DNA from: Sphingomonas sp. PP-CC-1A-547 | GTDB taxonomy: Bacteria > Pseudomonadota > Alphaproteobacteria > Sphingomonadales > Sphingomonadaceae | Length of the DNA: 64,000 nucleotides | Assembly (NCBI RefSeq): GCF_003610375.1 | Contig: NZ_RAPZ01000012.1 | Location: 434,001 to 498,000 of the forward strand | Reading direction: 5' to 3' | Shown: positions 35,310-43,469 of the stretch, piece after piece | Position numbering within the stretch: position 1 is the stretch's first letter | Layout: the number at the start of each line of letters is the position of its first letter | Notes under the pieces: generated by a model | Databases searched by the model: none | What the model was told of the DNA's origin: nothing | Seen by the model: the letters and a program-made list of their open reading frames with translations, nothing else | Translations under genes and position numbers: made by a program

Positions 35310-36281
35310 ATGATCGCCGATATCCTGAAAACCAGCGTGGCGGCATCGGTGCTCGTGAGCAGCGTCGCGCTAGCCGGCGACACGGCCCCGGCCACCCGCG
35401 ACGTACCGGTCGGCGGGATGATCGCCGCAACGATCGACGGCAAGCCCGTCATCCTGCGTGTCGATCCCGCCGCGCCCGGCCTGATCTTCGTCACGACCGC
35501 GGTCGCCGAGCGACTTGCGCTGAGGGGCGGTGCGCTAGGCCTGGGCTATTCGGTCGGTGGACAAGGCGCGATGCAGGCGACGACGGTCCGCCCGATGACG
35601 TTCGGGACCAATGCGGTGAAGCGGCGGATCGGCTTTCCGGGCCGCAAGCACGAGACCAAAGGGAAGGCTGCCGACCCCCGCTGGGTCGGGCGGCCCTATG
35701 CCGATGTCGGCGACGGCAGCATCGGCCCGGCGTCGCTGCCCGAACCCGTCGTGCGCATCTTCCTGAACGCGCCGCGGGCTGGCGAGCGGACCGTCGCGTT
35801 GCCGATGGTCGACGGCGGCGGCCTGCTGGGCAAGCTCTCCGGGACCTTCGCGCAGATCACGATCGGCAGCCAGCCGATCCGGGTCCGCTTCGATCCCTAT
35901 CATCCACGCACGACCGTCACCGCCAACGCCGCCACGCTGATCGCGCAGGCGCAGCGCGGCACGCTGGCCGGCCTCACCGCACCGGTCGAGATCGCCTTCG
36001 GTATCGCCCGACCCGTCCGCACGATGACGCTCGCCACCCCGCTCCTCGTCGGGCCGCTCGCGCTATCGTCGCTCGGCGTCCGCACCACCGACGTCGGCAG
36101 CGCCGCCGCGATCCCCGATGCCGACGCGCCACCACCCGACCCCGACGAGATCGTCGTCGTCGCCAAGGGCAAGCGCGACGCCAACCGTGACCGCCTGACG
36201 ATCGGCGCCGACCTGCTCGACCGCTGCTCCAGCATCGTCTTCGACAAACCCGCCAAGCAGATCCGCCTCACCTGCGGGTAG
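35310..36281 (+). CDS. Exported protein, possible degenerate retropepsin-like fold
   Basis: 323 residues with a signal peptide (VAASVLVSSVALAGD). It has two repeated-looking halves: VGGMIAATIDGKPVILRVDPA...AERLALRG and GTFAQITIGSQPIRVRFDPYHPRTTVTANAA. This is reminiscent of duplicated aspartyl-protease-like domains in periplasmic proteins, but the DTGA catalytic motif is replaced by VDPA and FDPY. A low-complexity insert (DADAPPPDPDEIVVVAKG) and two C-terminal cysteines follow. Function unknown. It is divergent from recQ. Confidence 0.6.
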   Translation: MIADILKTSVAASVLVSSVALAGDTAPATRDVPVGGMIAATIDGKPVILRVDPAAPGLIFVTTAVAERLALRGGALGLGYSVGGQGAMQATTVRPMTFGTNAVKRRIGFPGRKHETKGKAADPRWVGRPYADVGDGSIGPASLPEPVVRIFLNAPRAGERTVALPMVDGGGLLGKLSGTFAQITIGSQPIRVRFDPYHPRTTVTANAATLIAQAQRGTLAGLTAPVEIAFGIARPVRTMTLATPLLVGPLALSSLGVRTTDVGSAAAIPDADAPPPDPDEIVVVAKGKRDANRDRLTIGADLLDRCSSIVFDKPAKQIRLTCG

Positions 36282-36377
36282 ACTCGGTCGATATCCGGCC
36301 AGTCTGTCGCGGCCCTGTCGTAGACCGCGACCCTCCGTGCCTGCATTCTCGCCCGTTCAATCCGGGGGGAGGCGCGC

Positions 36378-37451
36378 ATGGAACTGAACATCAGGCTGGC
36401 CGAGCTGCAGAAGCGCACGATCGAACATCGCGAGGTGTTGCTGACCGAGGAGGCGGCGAAGACCGCGCTCGTCATGCCGTTCCTCCAGTCGCTCGGCTAC
36501 GACGTCTTCAACCCGTCCGAGGTCGTTCCCGAATTCACCGCGGACGTCGGCACCAAGAAGGGCGAGAAGGTCGACTATGCGATCTGCGCCGACGGGAAGG
36601 TGTCGATCCTGATCGAGTGCAAGCCCTCGTCGGTCCAGCTCAACGTCAACCATGCCGGCCAGCTGTTCCGCTATTTCAGCGTCACCGACGCACGGCTAGC
36701 GGTGCTCACCAACGGCGTCGTCTACCAATTCTATTCGGACATCGAGCGTCCGAACAAGATGGACGACAAGCCGTTCTTCACCTTCACGATGGACGCGATC
36801 AAGCCCGCCGACATCCGCACGCTCGAGAAATTCACCAAGGCCGCGTTCGACATCGACAAGATCGTCCAGGAGGCCGGCAACCTCAAGACGCAGTCGCTGA
36901 TCCGCCTCGAACTCGAAAAGGAGTTCGCCGAGCCGTCCGACGAGTTCGTCCGGATGATGGCGCAGCGCGTCCACGGCGGGCGCCTGACGCCCGCGATCAA
37001 GGACGGGTTCGCGAAATTGCTCGCCCCAGCGATCGCCGCGCTGATCCGCGATTTCGTCAACGAACGCCTGTCGTCCGCGCTGAAGGCGTCGAGCCCGGTC
37101 GAGGACCTGCCGCTAGGCGCCGACGACGACCCCTCCGACGGCGACGGCATCGTCACTACGCAGGAGGAGATTTCTGGCTTCCACATCATCCAGGCGATCG
37201 CCTCGCGCTTGGTCGACCCGAAACGCGTGATCGTCCGCGATGCGAAGTCGTATTGCGCGATCCTGCTCGACGACAACAATCGGAAAACGGTCGCGCGGAT
37301 GCACTTCAACGGCATCACGACTAAGTATCTCGGGATGTTCGCCGGCAAGGACGAGACGCGGCATCTGCTGTCCGACCTGACGCACATCTACCAATATTCG
37401 GACGTGATCGAGGCGAGGTTGCGCGAGTTGGATCTCTCGATTCCGGCGTAG
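36378..37451 (+). CDS. Stand-alone HsdR N-terminal-like nuclease-domain protein
   Basis: 357 residues. The N-terminal part is the HSDR_N / PD-(D/E)XK nuclease fold: EEAAKTALVMPFLQSLGYDVF, then KVDYAICADGKVSILIECK (the D...E-x-K triad) and AVLTNGVVYQFYSD. The C-terminal 150 residues (EEISGFHIIQAIASRLVDPKRV...IYQYSDVIEARL) form an accessory domain often found with it. No helicase motor, methyltransferase or specificity gene is near, so it is not a complete restriction system. An anti-phage or repair role is possible. AGG is weak before the ATG. Confidence 0.8.
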   Translation: MELNIRLAELQKRTIEHREVLLTEEAAKTALVMPFLQSLGYDVFNPSEVVPEFTADVGTKKGEKVDYAICADGKVSILIECKPSSVQLNVNHAGQLFRYFSVTDARLAVLTNGVVYQFYSDIERPNKMDDKPFFTFTMDAIKPADIRTLEKFTKAAFDIDKIVQEAGNLKTQSLIRLELEKEFAEPSDEFVRMMAQRVHGGRLTPAIKDGFAKLLAPAIAALIRDFVNERLSSALKASSPVEDLPLGADDDPSDGDGIVTTQEEISGFHIIQAIASRLVDPKRVIVRDAKSYCAILLDDNNRKTVARMHFNGITTKYLGMFAGKDETRHLLSDLTHIYQYSDVIEARLRELDLSIPA

Positions 37452-37489
37452 CGAGCGCTCCCGATCGTTCCCCCGCATCTAAAGACCTA

Positions 37490-37813
37490 CCACCCCGGCG
37501 AAGGCCGGGGCCCAATTGGAAAGGTAGGAGTAACGGAGCGCAGTCGCCGTCAGTAACGTCCCCCAATTGGGCCCCGGCCTCCGCCGGGGTGGTGGATTGG
37601 GTGGACTCACACTCTTCACTTCCGTGTTTCCCCGCGAAGGCGGGGACCCAGACTGGGCTTCCGCCTTCGCGGGAGAACAAGGAAGAGAGGCTGCCGTTCG
37701 AATGCGGCCGCCGTATTTGCTTTACGGGATGAGAGCGGTCCCGACGCAGCGGGAGCGGGAGCGGCGGCGTGGGCGCGCTTATAACCGACGGCTACCCATG
37801 GCTACCCGCATCC
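37490..37813. repeat. Two palindromic repeats in the 362-bp gap
   Basis: 37490-37594 starts CCACCCCGGCGAAGGCCGGG and ends with its complement-like CCGGCCTCCGCCGGGGTGG, with CCAATTGG in both arms; copies at 41062 and 53378. 37626-37679 starts TTTCCCCGCGAAGGCGGGGA and ends TTCCGCCTTCGCGGGAGAAC, the type seen at 25418, 40009 and 59856. From 37680 to 37813 I see nothing further. Confidence 0.85.
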
Positions 37814-39643
37814 CTACTCCGCCGCCAGCGCCCCATCGTCATCGCCAGCCCGCTCCTGCGCCTGCCGGTTCCACATCTCCGCATACACGCCGCCCTGCCG
37901 CAGCAGGTCAGCATGCGTCCCCTTCTCGACGATCCGCCCCGCCTCCAGCACGACGATCTGGTCCGCATGCACCACCGTGGACAGCCGGTGCGCGATCACG
38001 ATCGTCGTCCGCCCACGCTCGATCGCCTCCAGCGTATCGAGGATTTCCGCCTCGGTCCGGCTGTCCAGCGCCGACGTCGCCTCGTCCAGAATCAAGATCG
38101 GCGGGTTCTTCAGCAACGTCCGCGCAATCGCCACACGCTGCTTCTCGCCGCCCGACAGCTTCAACCCACGCTCGCCCACGCGCGTCTCATACCCGAGAGG
38201 CTGGCGCTCGATGAACCCGGCGATCGCCGCGCCCTTCGCCGCCATCTCGACCTCAGGCATCTCGGCCCCCTCGCGGCCATACGCGATATTGTACCCGATC
38301 GTGTCGTTGAACAGCACCGTATCCTGCGGCACGATCCCGATCGCGGCGCGCAAAGACGCCTGCCGCACCCCAGAAATATCCTGCCCATCGACGGTAATCC
38401 GCCCGCCGGTCAGGTCATAAAACCGGTACAGCAACCGCGCGAGCGTCGATTTCCCCGCCCCCGACGGCCCAACGACAGCCAAAGTGGACCCGGCAGGCAC
38501 GTCCAGCTCCAGGTCGCGAAGAATCGGCCGCCCGGCATCATAGCCGAACGACACCCCCTCGAACCGGACATGCCCCGCGCTCACCGCCAGCGCAGGCGCA
38601 CCCGGCGCATCCACCACGGTCGCCGGCGTATCGATCAGGTCGAACATCGCCGCCATGTCGAGCGCCCCCTGCCGGATCGTGCGATACACCATCCCCAGCA
38701 GGTCGAGCGGCCGGAACAGCTGCGCCAGCAGCGTCGATACGAACACCACGTCGCCCGCCGACGCCTCGCCGCGGCTCCACCGCCACACGACGAAGCCCAT
38801 GCCGCCCGCCAGCATCACGTTGGTGATCAGCGCCTGGCCCAGGTTCAGCCACGCGAGCGAATTCTCGCTCTTCACCGCCGCCTCGGAATACGCCGTGATC
38901 GCACTGTCGTAGCGCCGCGCCTCGCGCTCCTCCGCGCCGAAATACTTCACCGTCTCGAAGTTCAGCAGCGAATCCACCGCATGCGCGACCGCACCGGTAT
39001 CGAGGTCGTTCATCCGCGCGCGCAAGGCATTGCGCCAGTCGGTCACCATCCGCGTGAAGAGGATATAGCCGACCACCATCACCACCGTCGCGACCACCAG
39101 CGGCCAGCCGAACTTGGTCCAGAACAGCCCGAGCACCAAGACGAGCTCGAACACCGTCGGCGCGATGTTGAACAGCAGGAAATACAGCATCGTGTCGATG
39201 CTCTTCGTCCCGCGCTCGACAACCTTGGTCACCGCGCCCGTCCGCCGCGACAGGTGAAAATCGAGGCTCAGCGCATGCAGGTGGCGAAACACCTGCGCCG
39301 CCAGCCGCCGCGACGCATCCTGCCCGACGCGCTCGAACACCGCGTTGCGCAGATTGTCGAACAGCGTCGTCCCGAACCGCGACGCCGCGTACCCGACCAC
39401 CAGCAGCACGACCAAAGTCAGCGCCCCGCGATCGTTCCCCGCCATCCGGTCGACCGCGTATTTCAGCGTGAACGCCGCGCCGAACACCTGGATCAGCTTC
39501 GACGCGATCACGAGCAGCATCGCGACGACGATCCGCGCCTTCAGCCTGGGCTGCCCCGCCGGCCACAGGAACGGCAGGAAGCGGCGGAGCGTCGGCAGCA
39601 ACGGCTGGCCCGCGCGGGTGGAGGTGTACGTATCGGGTGGCAT
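37814..39643 (-). CDS. ABC transporter ATP-binding/permease protein, Atm1-type
   Basis: 609 residues: six-helix exporter membrane domain (TLRRFLPFLWPAGQPRLKAR; LLFNIAPTVFELVLVLGLFW) fused to a nucleotide-binding domain. Walker A is VVGPSGAGKSTLARL, signature LKLSGGEKQRVAIA, Walker B ILILDEATSALD and H-loop VIAHRLSTV. Membrane residues such as TGAVTKVVERGTKSID and LNFETVKYFGAEEREA are the ATM1/HMT1 pattern; bacterial Atm1 exports glutathione-bound metal. Start ATG 39643; a TTG nine codons upstream is an alternative. Confidence 0.9.
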   Translation of the reverse strand: MPPDTYTSTRAGQPLLPTLRRFLPFLWPAGQPRLKARIVVAMLLVIASKLIQVFGAAFTLKYAVDRMAGNDRGALTLVVLLVVGYAASRFGTTLFDNLRNAVFERVGQDASRRLAAQVFRHLHALSLDFHLSRRTGAVTKVVERGTKSIDTMLYFLLFNIAPTVFELVLVLGLFWTKFGWPLVVATVVMVVGYILFTRMVTDWRNALRARMNDLDTGAVAHAVDSLLNFETVKYFGAEEREARRYDSAITAYSEAAVKSENSLAWLNLGQALITNVMLAGGMGFVVWRWSRGEASAGDVVFVSTLLAQLFRPLDLLGMVYRTIRQGALDMAAMFDLIDTPATVVDAPGAPALAVSAGHVRFEGVSFGYDAGRPILRDLELDVPAGSTLAVVGPSGAGKSTLARLLYRFYDLTGGRITVDGQDISGVRQASLRAAIGIVPQDTVLFNDTIGYNIAYGREGAEMPEVEMAAKGAAIAGFIERQPLGYETRVGERGLKLSGGEKQRVAIARTLLKNPPILILDEATSALDSRTEAEILDTLEAIERGRTTIVIAHRLSTVVHADQIVVLEAGRIVEKGTHADLLRQGGVYAEMWNRQAQERAGDDDGALAAE

Positions 39644-39776
39644 GGATCGATGCGATGTAGGCGCAGTCAAGCCCCGGCGAAAGCAGTTGGGGGAACAATC
39701 CTGCCACTTCGTCGCTTTTGTTATCGTGTCCGATGTCGGCCACGTCGCCTGCCACCGCGATCCACTGGAGAATGAA

Positions 39777-40007
39777 ATGGAACCGCTGTTCTACGTCATG
39801 GCCATCATGGGCTGCGGTGACGGCAATGTGAACTGCACCGAGGCGCGGGTCATCCCGGCGCGTTACGAAACCATGGCGCAGTGCCGTGCGGCGTTGCCCG
39901 ATCAGCTGGCGCAGAACACCGACGTTCCGTATCCGATGATTGGTGCCAATTGCCGTGCACACGGCCAGTTGATGGCGAAGACCGGCAAGGCGAAGCCACA
40001 GGGCTAG
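39777..40007 (+). CDS. Small hypothetical protein, cysteine-containing
   Basis: 76 residues: MEPLFYVMAIMGCGDGNVNC...QCRAALPDQLAQ...MIGANCRAHGQLMAK. A GGAG ribosome binding site lies 7 bases before the ATG, and the three or four spaced cysteines and short hydrophobic start (FYVMAIMGC) suggest an exported, disulfide-bonded small protein. I do not recognise a family. It is divergent from the Atm1-type gene and followed by a palindromic repeat. Confidence 0.6.
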   Translation: MEPLFYVMAIMGCGDGNVNCTEARVIPARYETMAQCRAALPDQLAQNTDVPYPMIGANCRAHGQLMAKTGKAKPQG

Positions 40008-40008
40008 A

Positions 40009-40066
40009 GTGTTTCCCCGCAAAGGCGGGGACCCAGACTGGACTCCCGCCTTCGCGGGAGAACAAG
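40009..40066. repeat. Short palindromic repeat
   Basis: TTTCCCCGCAAAGGCGGGGA ... CCAGACTGGACTCCCGCCTTCGCGGGAG; same type as 25418 and 37626. It separates the small protein from crtB. Confidence 0.85.
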
Positions 40067-40080
40067 CTAGACGCCGGTAG

Positions 40081-41028
40081 TCAGCGAGGCCGCGTCCACA
40101 ACCGAGTATCGCGCACTGTCCGCGGATACAGCGTATCCCGCCGAGCCGCCTCCCGAGCCGCCGTCACGATAAACCCCAGCTTCTGCATCCCCGACGTCGT
40201 TACCCGGTGATCCCATGCATGCTCACCCCGAGCCGCCACGGTCCGCCCGATCGCCCCATAGATCCCCGCCGCCGACAGCACCGCCCAAGCCGAACGGAAC
40301 GACAGTGCTGGCGTCCCCTCCCGCGCGCTAGCCTCGAACGCCGCCGCCCGATCCGCCATCCGCTTCGTCAACACCGCGAGGCGAGATCGGAACGGCGGCT
40401 TCATGTGCTGCCCCGGCGGAAAGTCCATCTCGACCAGCCACTCCTCGGGCAGATAACACCGCCCGACCCGATCATCCTCCTCGACGTCGCGCGCGATATT
40501 GGCGAGCTGGAACGCCATTCCCAGGTCGCACGCGCGATCGAGCGTATTCTCGTCGTCGGGATCGACGCCCATGGCCACGGCCATCATGCACCCGACGACG
40601 CCCGCGACATGGTAGCAATATTTGTAGAGGTCGTTCTCCGACCGCGGCCGCCACTCCCGCGCATCGAGCGCGAATCCCTCGATCAGGTCGCGCGCGAACC
40701 GCTTCGGCAGCCGGGTTTCAGCCGCAAAGATCCGCAGCGCATCGAACGCCGGCTCGCCAACCACGTCGCCCGCCAACGCCTGCTCGGTCATCGCCGACAG
40801 CGCCACAAGCCGCGCCGGCGCGTCGTCGACCACGGTCATCCCGTGCCCATGATCCTGCCCATCGGCGATATCGTCGCACCGCCGGCACCACGCGTACAGC
40901 AGCCAAGCCCGCTCGCGCGTAGGTTTGTCGAACAGCAAGCTCGCCGCCGCAAAACTCTTCGACCCCCGCGAGATAGACTCATGCGCGGTAGCAACGATCG
41001 CTTCGCGCGAGGGGAGGGGGTGGTTCAC
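40081..41028 (-). CDS. crtB: Phytoene synthase
   Basis: About 315 residues of the trans-isoprenyl diphosphate synthase fold. The first aspartate-rich motif is WCRRCDDIADGQD, the second FQLANIARDVEEDDRVGRCYLP, with KPTRERAWLLYAW before. It joins two geranylgeranyl diphosphates to phytoene, the first carotenoid step. The start is GTG at 41028 with AGGTGA just upstream; GTG 41043 is the longer option. crtI and crtY lie 1-3.5 kb upstream on the same strand, separated by a LOG-family gene. Confidence 0.9.
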   Translation of the reverse strand: MNHPLPSREAIVATAHESISRGSKSFAAASLLFDKPTRERAWLLYAWCRRCDDIADGQDHGHGMTVVDDAPARLVALSAMTEQALAGDVVGEPAFDALRIFAAETRLPKRFARDLIEGFALDAREWRPRSENDLYKYCYHVAGVVGCMMAVAMGVDPDDENTLDRACDLGMAFQLANIARDVEEDDRVGRCYLPEEWLVEMDFPPGQHMKPPFRSRLAVLTKRMADRAAAFEASAREGTPALSFRSAWAVLSAAGIYGAIGRTVAARGEHAWDHRVTTSGMQKLGFIVTAAREAARRDTLYPRTVRDTRLWTRPR

Positions 41029-41061
41029 GTCATCACCTCGCACGGCACCACCGTTACATGC

Positions 41062-41168
41062 ACCACCCCGGCGAAGGCCGGGGCCCAGTTGGGGGACATC
41101 AATTGGCTGGCGCTGCGCGTCGTTACTGCAACCTTCCCAGCTGGGCCCCGGCCTTCGCCGGGGTGGCG
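41062..41168. repeat. Palindromic repeat (second copy of the 37490 type)
   Basis: Starts ACCACCCCGGCGAAGGCCGG, ends CGGCCTTCGCCGGGGTGGC; the centre differs from the 37490 copy except for short conserved bits. It lies between crtB and the LOG gene. Confidence 0.85.
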
Positions 41169-41212
41169 GCGAACGTTGGGATGGCGGCAGGTGATGGAGT
41201 GAGCCGTCAACC

Positions 41213-41794
41213 TCACAAATCCGACGCGTTCATCCGCACGATCGGCTGCGTCGGCACGTGGCGCCCCATCCGGTCGAGCAGCACCTCCAGCGTATCCGCC
41301 ACGATCAGCAGATCCCGGTGCTGCGGCCGCAAAAACCCAACCTCGCCCATCTTCGCCCAGAACGCGATCAGGTGATCGTAATAGCCCGCCGTATTCAGCA
41401 ACCCAACCGGATCCGCATGATAGCCAAGCTGCGCCCAGCTCAGCGCCTCCCACAGCTCGTCCATCGTCCCCGTCCCACCCGGGATCGTCACGAACCCGTC
41501 GGAGAGATCGGTGAACATCTGCTTGCGCTGATGCATGCCGCTGACGACGTGCAACTCGGTCAGCCCCCGATGCGCAACCTCCGCATCGACCAGCGCCTGA
41601 GGAATAACCCCGATAACCTCGCCACCACCCTCAAGCGCCCCATCCGCGATCGCCCCCATCAGCCCGGTCCGTCCGCCGCCATAAACGAGCCCAATCCCCC
41701 GCTCGGCAAAGGCGCGCCCAAGCGCCCGAGCGCCCTCGATATAGACAGGATCAGCCGGCGTAGCCGACCCGCAATACACAGCAAGTCTCTTCAT
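41213..41794 (-). CDS. LOG-family protein (TIGR00730)
   Basis: 193 residues. LOG signatures: MKRLAVYCGSATPADPVY, VYGGGRTGLMGAIAD and the catalytic VTIPGGTGTMDELWEALSW (PGGxGTxxE). The family removes ribose 5'-phosphate from AMP or cytokinin nucleotides; the bacterial role is usually unclear. Same strand as crtI and crtB. Confidence 0.9.
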   Translation of the reverse strand: MKRLAVYCGSATPADPVYIEGARALGRAFAERGIGLVYGGGRTGLMGAIADGALEGGGEVIGVIPQALVDAEVAHRGLTELHVVSGMHQRKQMFTDLSDGFVTIPGGTGTMDELWEALSWAQLGYHADPVGLLNTAGYYDHLIAFWAKMGEVGFLRPQHRDLLIVADTLEVLLDRMGRHVPTQPIVRMNASDL

Positions 41795-41839
41795 CCCGCC
41801 TCGCTAGGGGAAGCGCGCGGGGTGCTGCAAGGGGAGAAT

Positions 41840-41989
41840 GGGTTCACGCGAAGGCGCAAAGGCGCGAAGATGTCTTTCCCGCCGCAAAGCGACTTACACA
41901 TCATAAGCTGCGAAAACGGCCAGTGCAGCATGGCGTCACGCCCTTCACGAAAATCTTAGCGCCTTCGCGCCTTCGCGTGAACAAAACCC
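41840..41989. repeat. Inverted repeat between LOG and crtI
   Basis: Arms GGTTCACGCGAAGGCGCAAA (41840 onward) and CGCCTTCGCGCCTTCGCGTG (to about 41980) bracket an unrelated core. The outer GGGTT / AACCCC boundaries make a large stem, which may end crtI transcription. Confidence 0.7.
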
Positions 41990-41990
41990 C

Positions 41991-43469
41991 TTACTTCTCG
42001 CCTTCCAACATCAACCGAGCCGTAGCCTTCGCACTCCCGACGACCCCAGGAATCCCAGCACCCGGATGCGTTCCAGCCCCCACGAAGTACATATTCGGAA
42101 TATGCTCGTCGCGGTTGTGCACCCGGAAATACGCGCTTTGCGTCAACACCGGCTCCAGCGAGAACGCGCTACCCAGATGCGCATTCAGATCCTCCGCGAA
42201 ATCCTTCGGCGCGTACGAGAACTTCGTCACGATCCGCTCATGGATATCCGGGATCAACCGCCGCCCGATCTCGTCGAGGATGCGCTTCTCCAGGATCGGC
42301 GCGATCTCGTCCCAGTCGACCGGGAATTTCCCCAGATGCGGCACCGGCGCCAACGCGTAGAACGTCGAATGCCCCTGCGGCGCGAGCGAAGGATCGGTCA
42401 CGGTCGGATGATGCAAATACAGCGAGAAGTCCTCGCTCAGCACGCCGTGGTCGTAGATGTCCTCGAGCAGGCCCTTATAGCGCGGCCCGAACAGGATCAT
42501 GTGGTGCGGAATGCCAGGCCACGTGCCCTTGATCCCGAAATGCACCACGAACAGCGACGGCGAATATTTCTTCCGTTCGAGCGAGCCCGTCTTCCGCTTG
42601 GCACTCCGCGACGTCGCCAGCAGGTCGCGGTACGTGTGCATGATGTCGCTGTTCGCCGCGATCGCATCCGCCTGCGCGGACCAGCCGCTCGCCGTCGTCA
42701 CACCGGTCGCGCGGTCGCCCAGCGTCTCGATCGACGTCACCGGATCGTCGAGCCGCAGCACGCCGCCCAGCCGCTCGAACTGCGTCACCAAAGCCGCGAC
42801 CAGCCGATTGGTCCCGCCGCGCGCGAACCACACCCCGCCATCACGCTCCAGCTTGTGGATCAGCGCATAGATCGCGCTCGTCGTCATCGGATTGCCGCCG
42901 ACCAGCAACGTGTGGAACGACAACGCCTCGCGCAGCTTCTCCGACTTCACGAAGCTCGACACGATCGAGTAGACCGAGCGCCACGCCTGGTATTTCGCCA
43001 GCGCCGGCGCCGCCTTGATCATCGACCCGAAGTCGAGGAACGCGACATGGCCGAGCTTCTCATAACCCTCGTGGAACACCCCCGCCGAATATTGCAGGAA
43101 CTTCTCATACCCCGCCCAGTCGCCCGGATGCAGCTTCTCGATCTCGGCGCGCATCTGCACGTCGTCGTTGGTGTAGTCGAAATTCGTCCCGTCGGGCCAG
43201 TTGAGGCGATAGAACGGCAGCACCGGATCGAGCGTCACGTCCTCGCTCATGTCGCGCCCGGTCAGCGCCCACAATTCGCGCAGGCAATCCGGATCGGTGA
43301 TGACGGTCGGCCCCGCATCGAACGTGAATCCGTCGCGTTCCCAGAAATACCCACGCCCACCCGGCTTGTCGCGGCTTTCGACGATCGTCGTCTGCACGCC
43401 CGCGGATTGCAGCCGGATCGCGAGCGCCAGCCCGCCGAAACCTGCGCCGATGACTATTGCGGTCTTCAT
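41991..43469 (-). CDS. crtI: Phytoene desaturase
   Basis: 492 residues. FAD-binding Rossmann motif TAIVIGAGFGGLALAIRLQS, GGRGYFWERDGFTFDAGPTVI, and the C-terminal bacterial-type phytoene-dehydrogenase signature YFVGAGTHPGAGIPGVVGSA. It desaturates phytoene to lycopene. The ATG overlaps the crtY stop (4 bases), so crtY and crtI are co-translated. A long open frame continuing upstream is only crtY antisense-frame noise. Confidence 0.94.
   Translation of the reverse strand: MKTAIVIGAGFGGLALAIRLQSAGVQTTIVESRDKPGGRGYFWERDGFTFDAGPTVITDPDCLRELWALTGRDMSEDVTLDPVLPFYRLNWPDGTNFDYTNDDVQMRAEIEKLHPGDWAGYEKFLQYSAGVFHEGYEKLGHVAFLDFGSMIKAAPALAKYQAWRSVYSIVSSFVKSEKLREALSFHTLLVGGNPMTTSAIYALIHKLERDGGVWFARGGTNRLVAALVTQFERLGGVLRLDDPVTSIETLGDRATGVTTASGWSAQADAIAANSDIMHTYRDLLATSRSAKRKTGSLERKKYSPSLFVVHFGIKGTWPGIPHHMILFGPRYKGLLEDIYDHGVLSEDFSLYLHHPTVTDPSLAPQGHSTFYALAPVPHLGKFPVDWDEIAPILEKRILDEIGRRLIPDIHERIVTKFSYAPKDFAEDLNAHLGSAFSLEPVLTQSAYFRVHNRDEHIPNMYFVGAGTHPGAGIPGVVGSAKATARLMLEGEK

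Noticed and set aside
37814..39775. Long plus-strand frame antisense to the ABC transporter
   Set aside because: Arg/His/Pro-rich shadow translation with no family motif; the minus-strand gene has complete ABC motifs.
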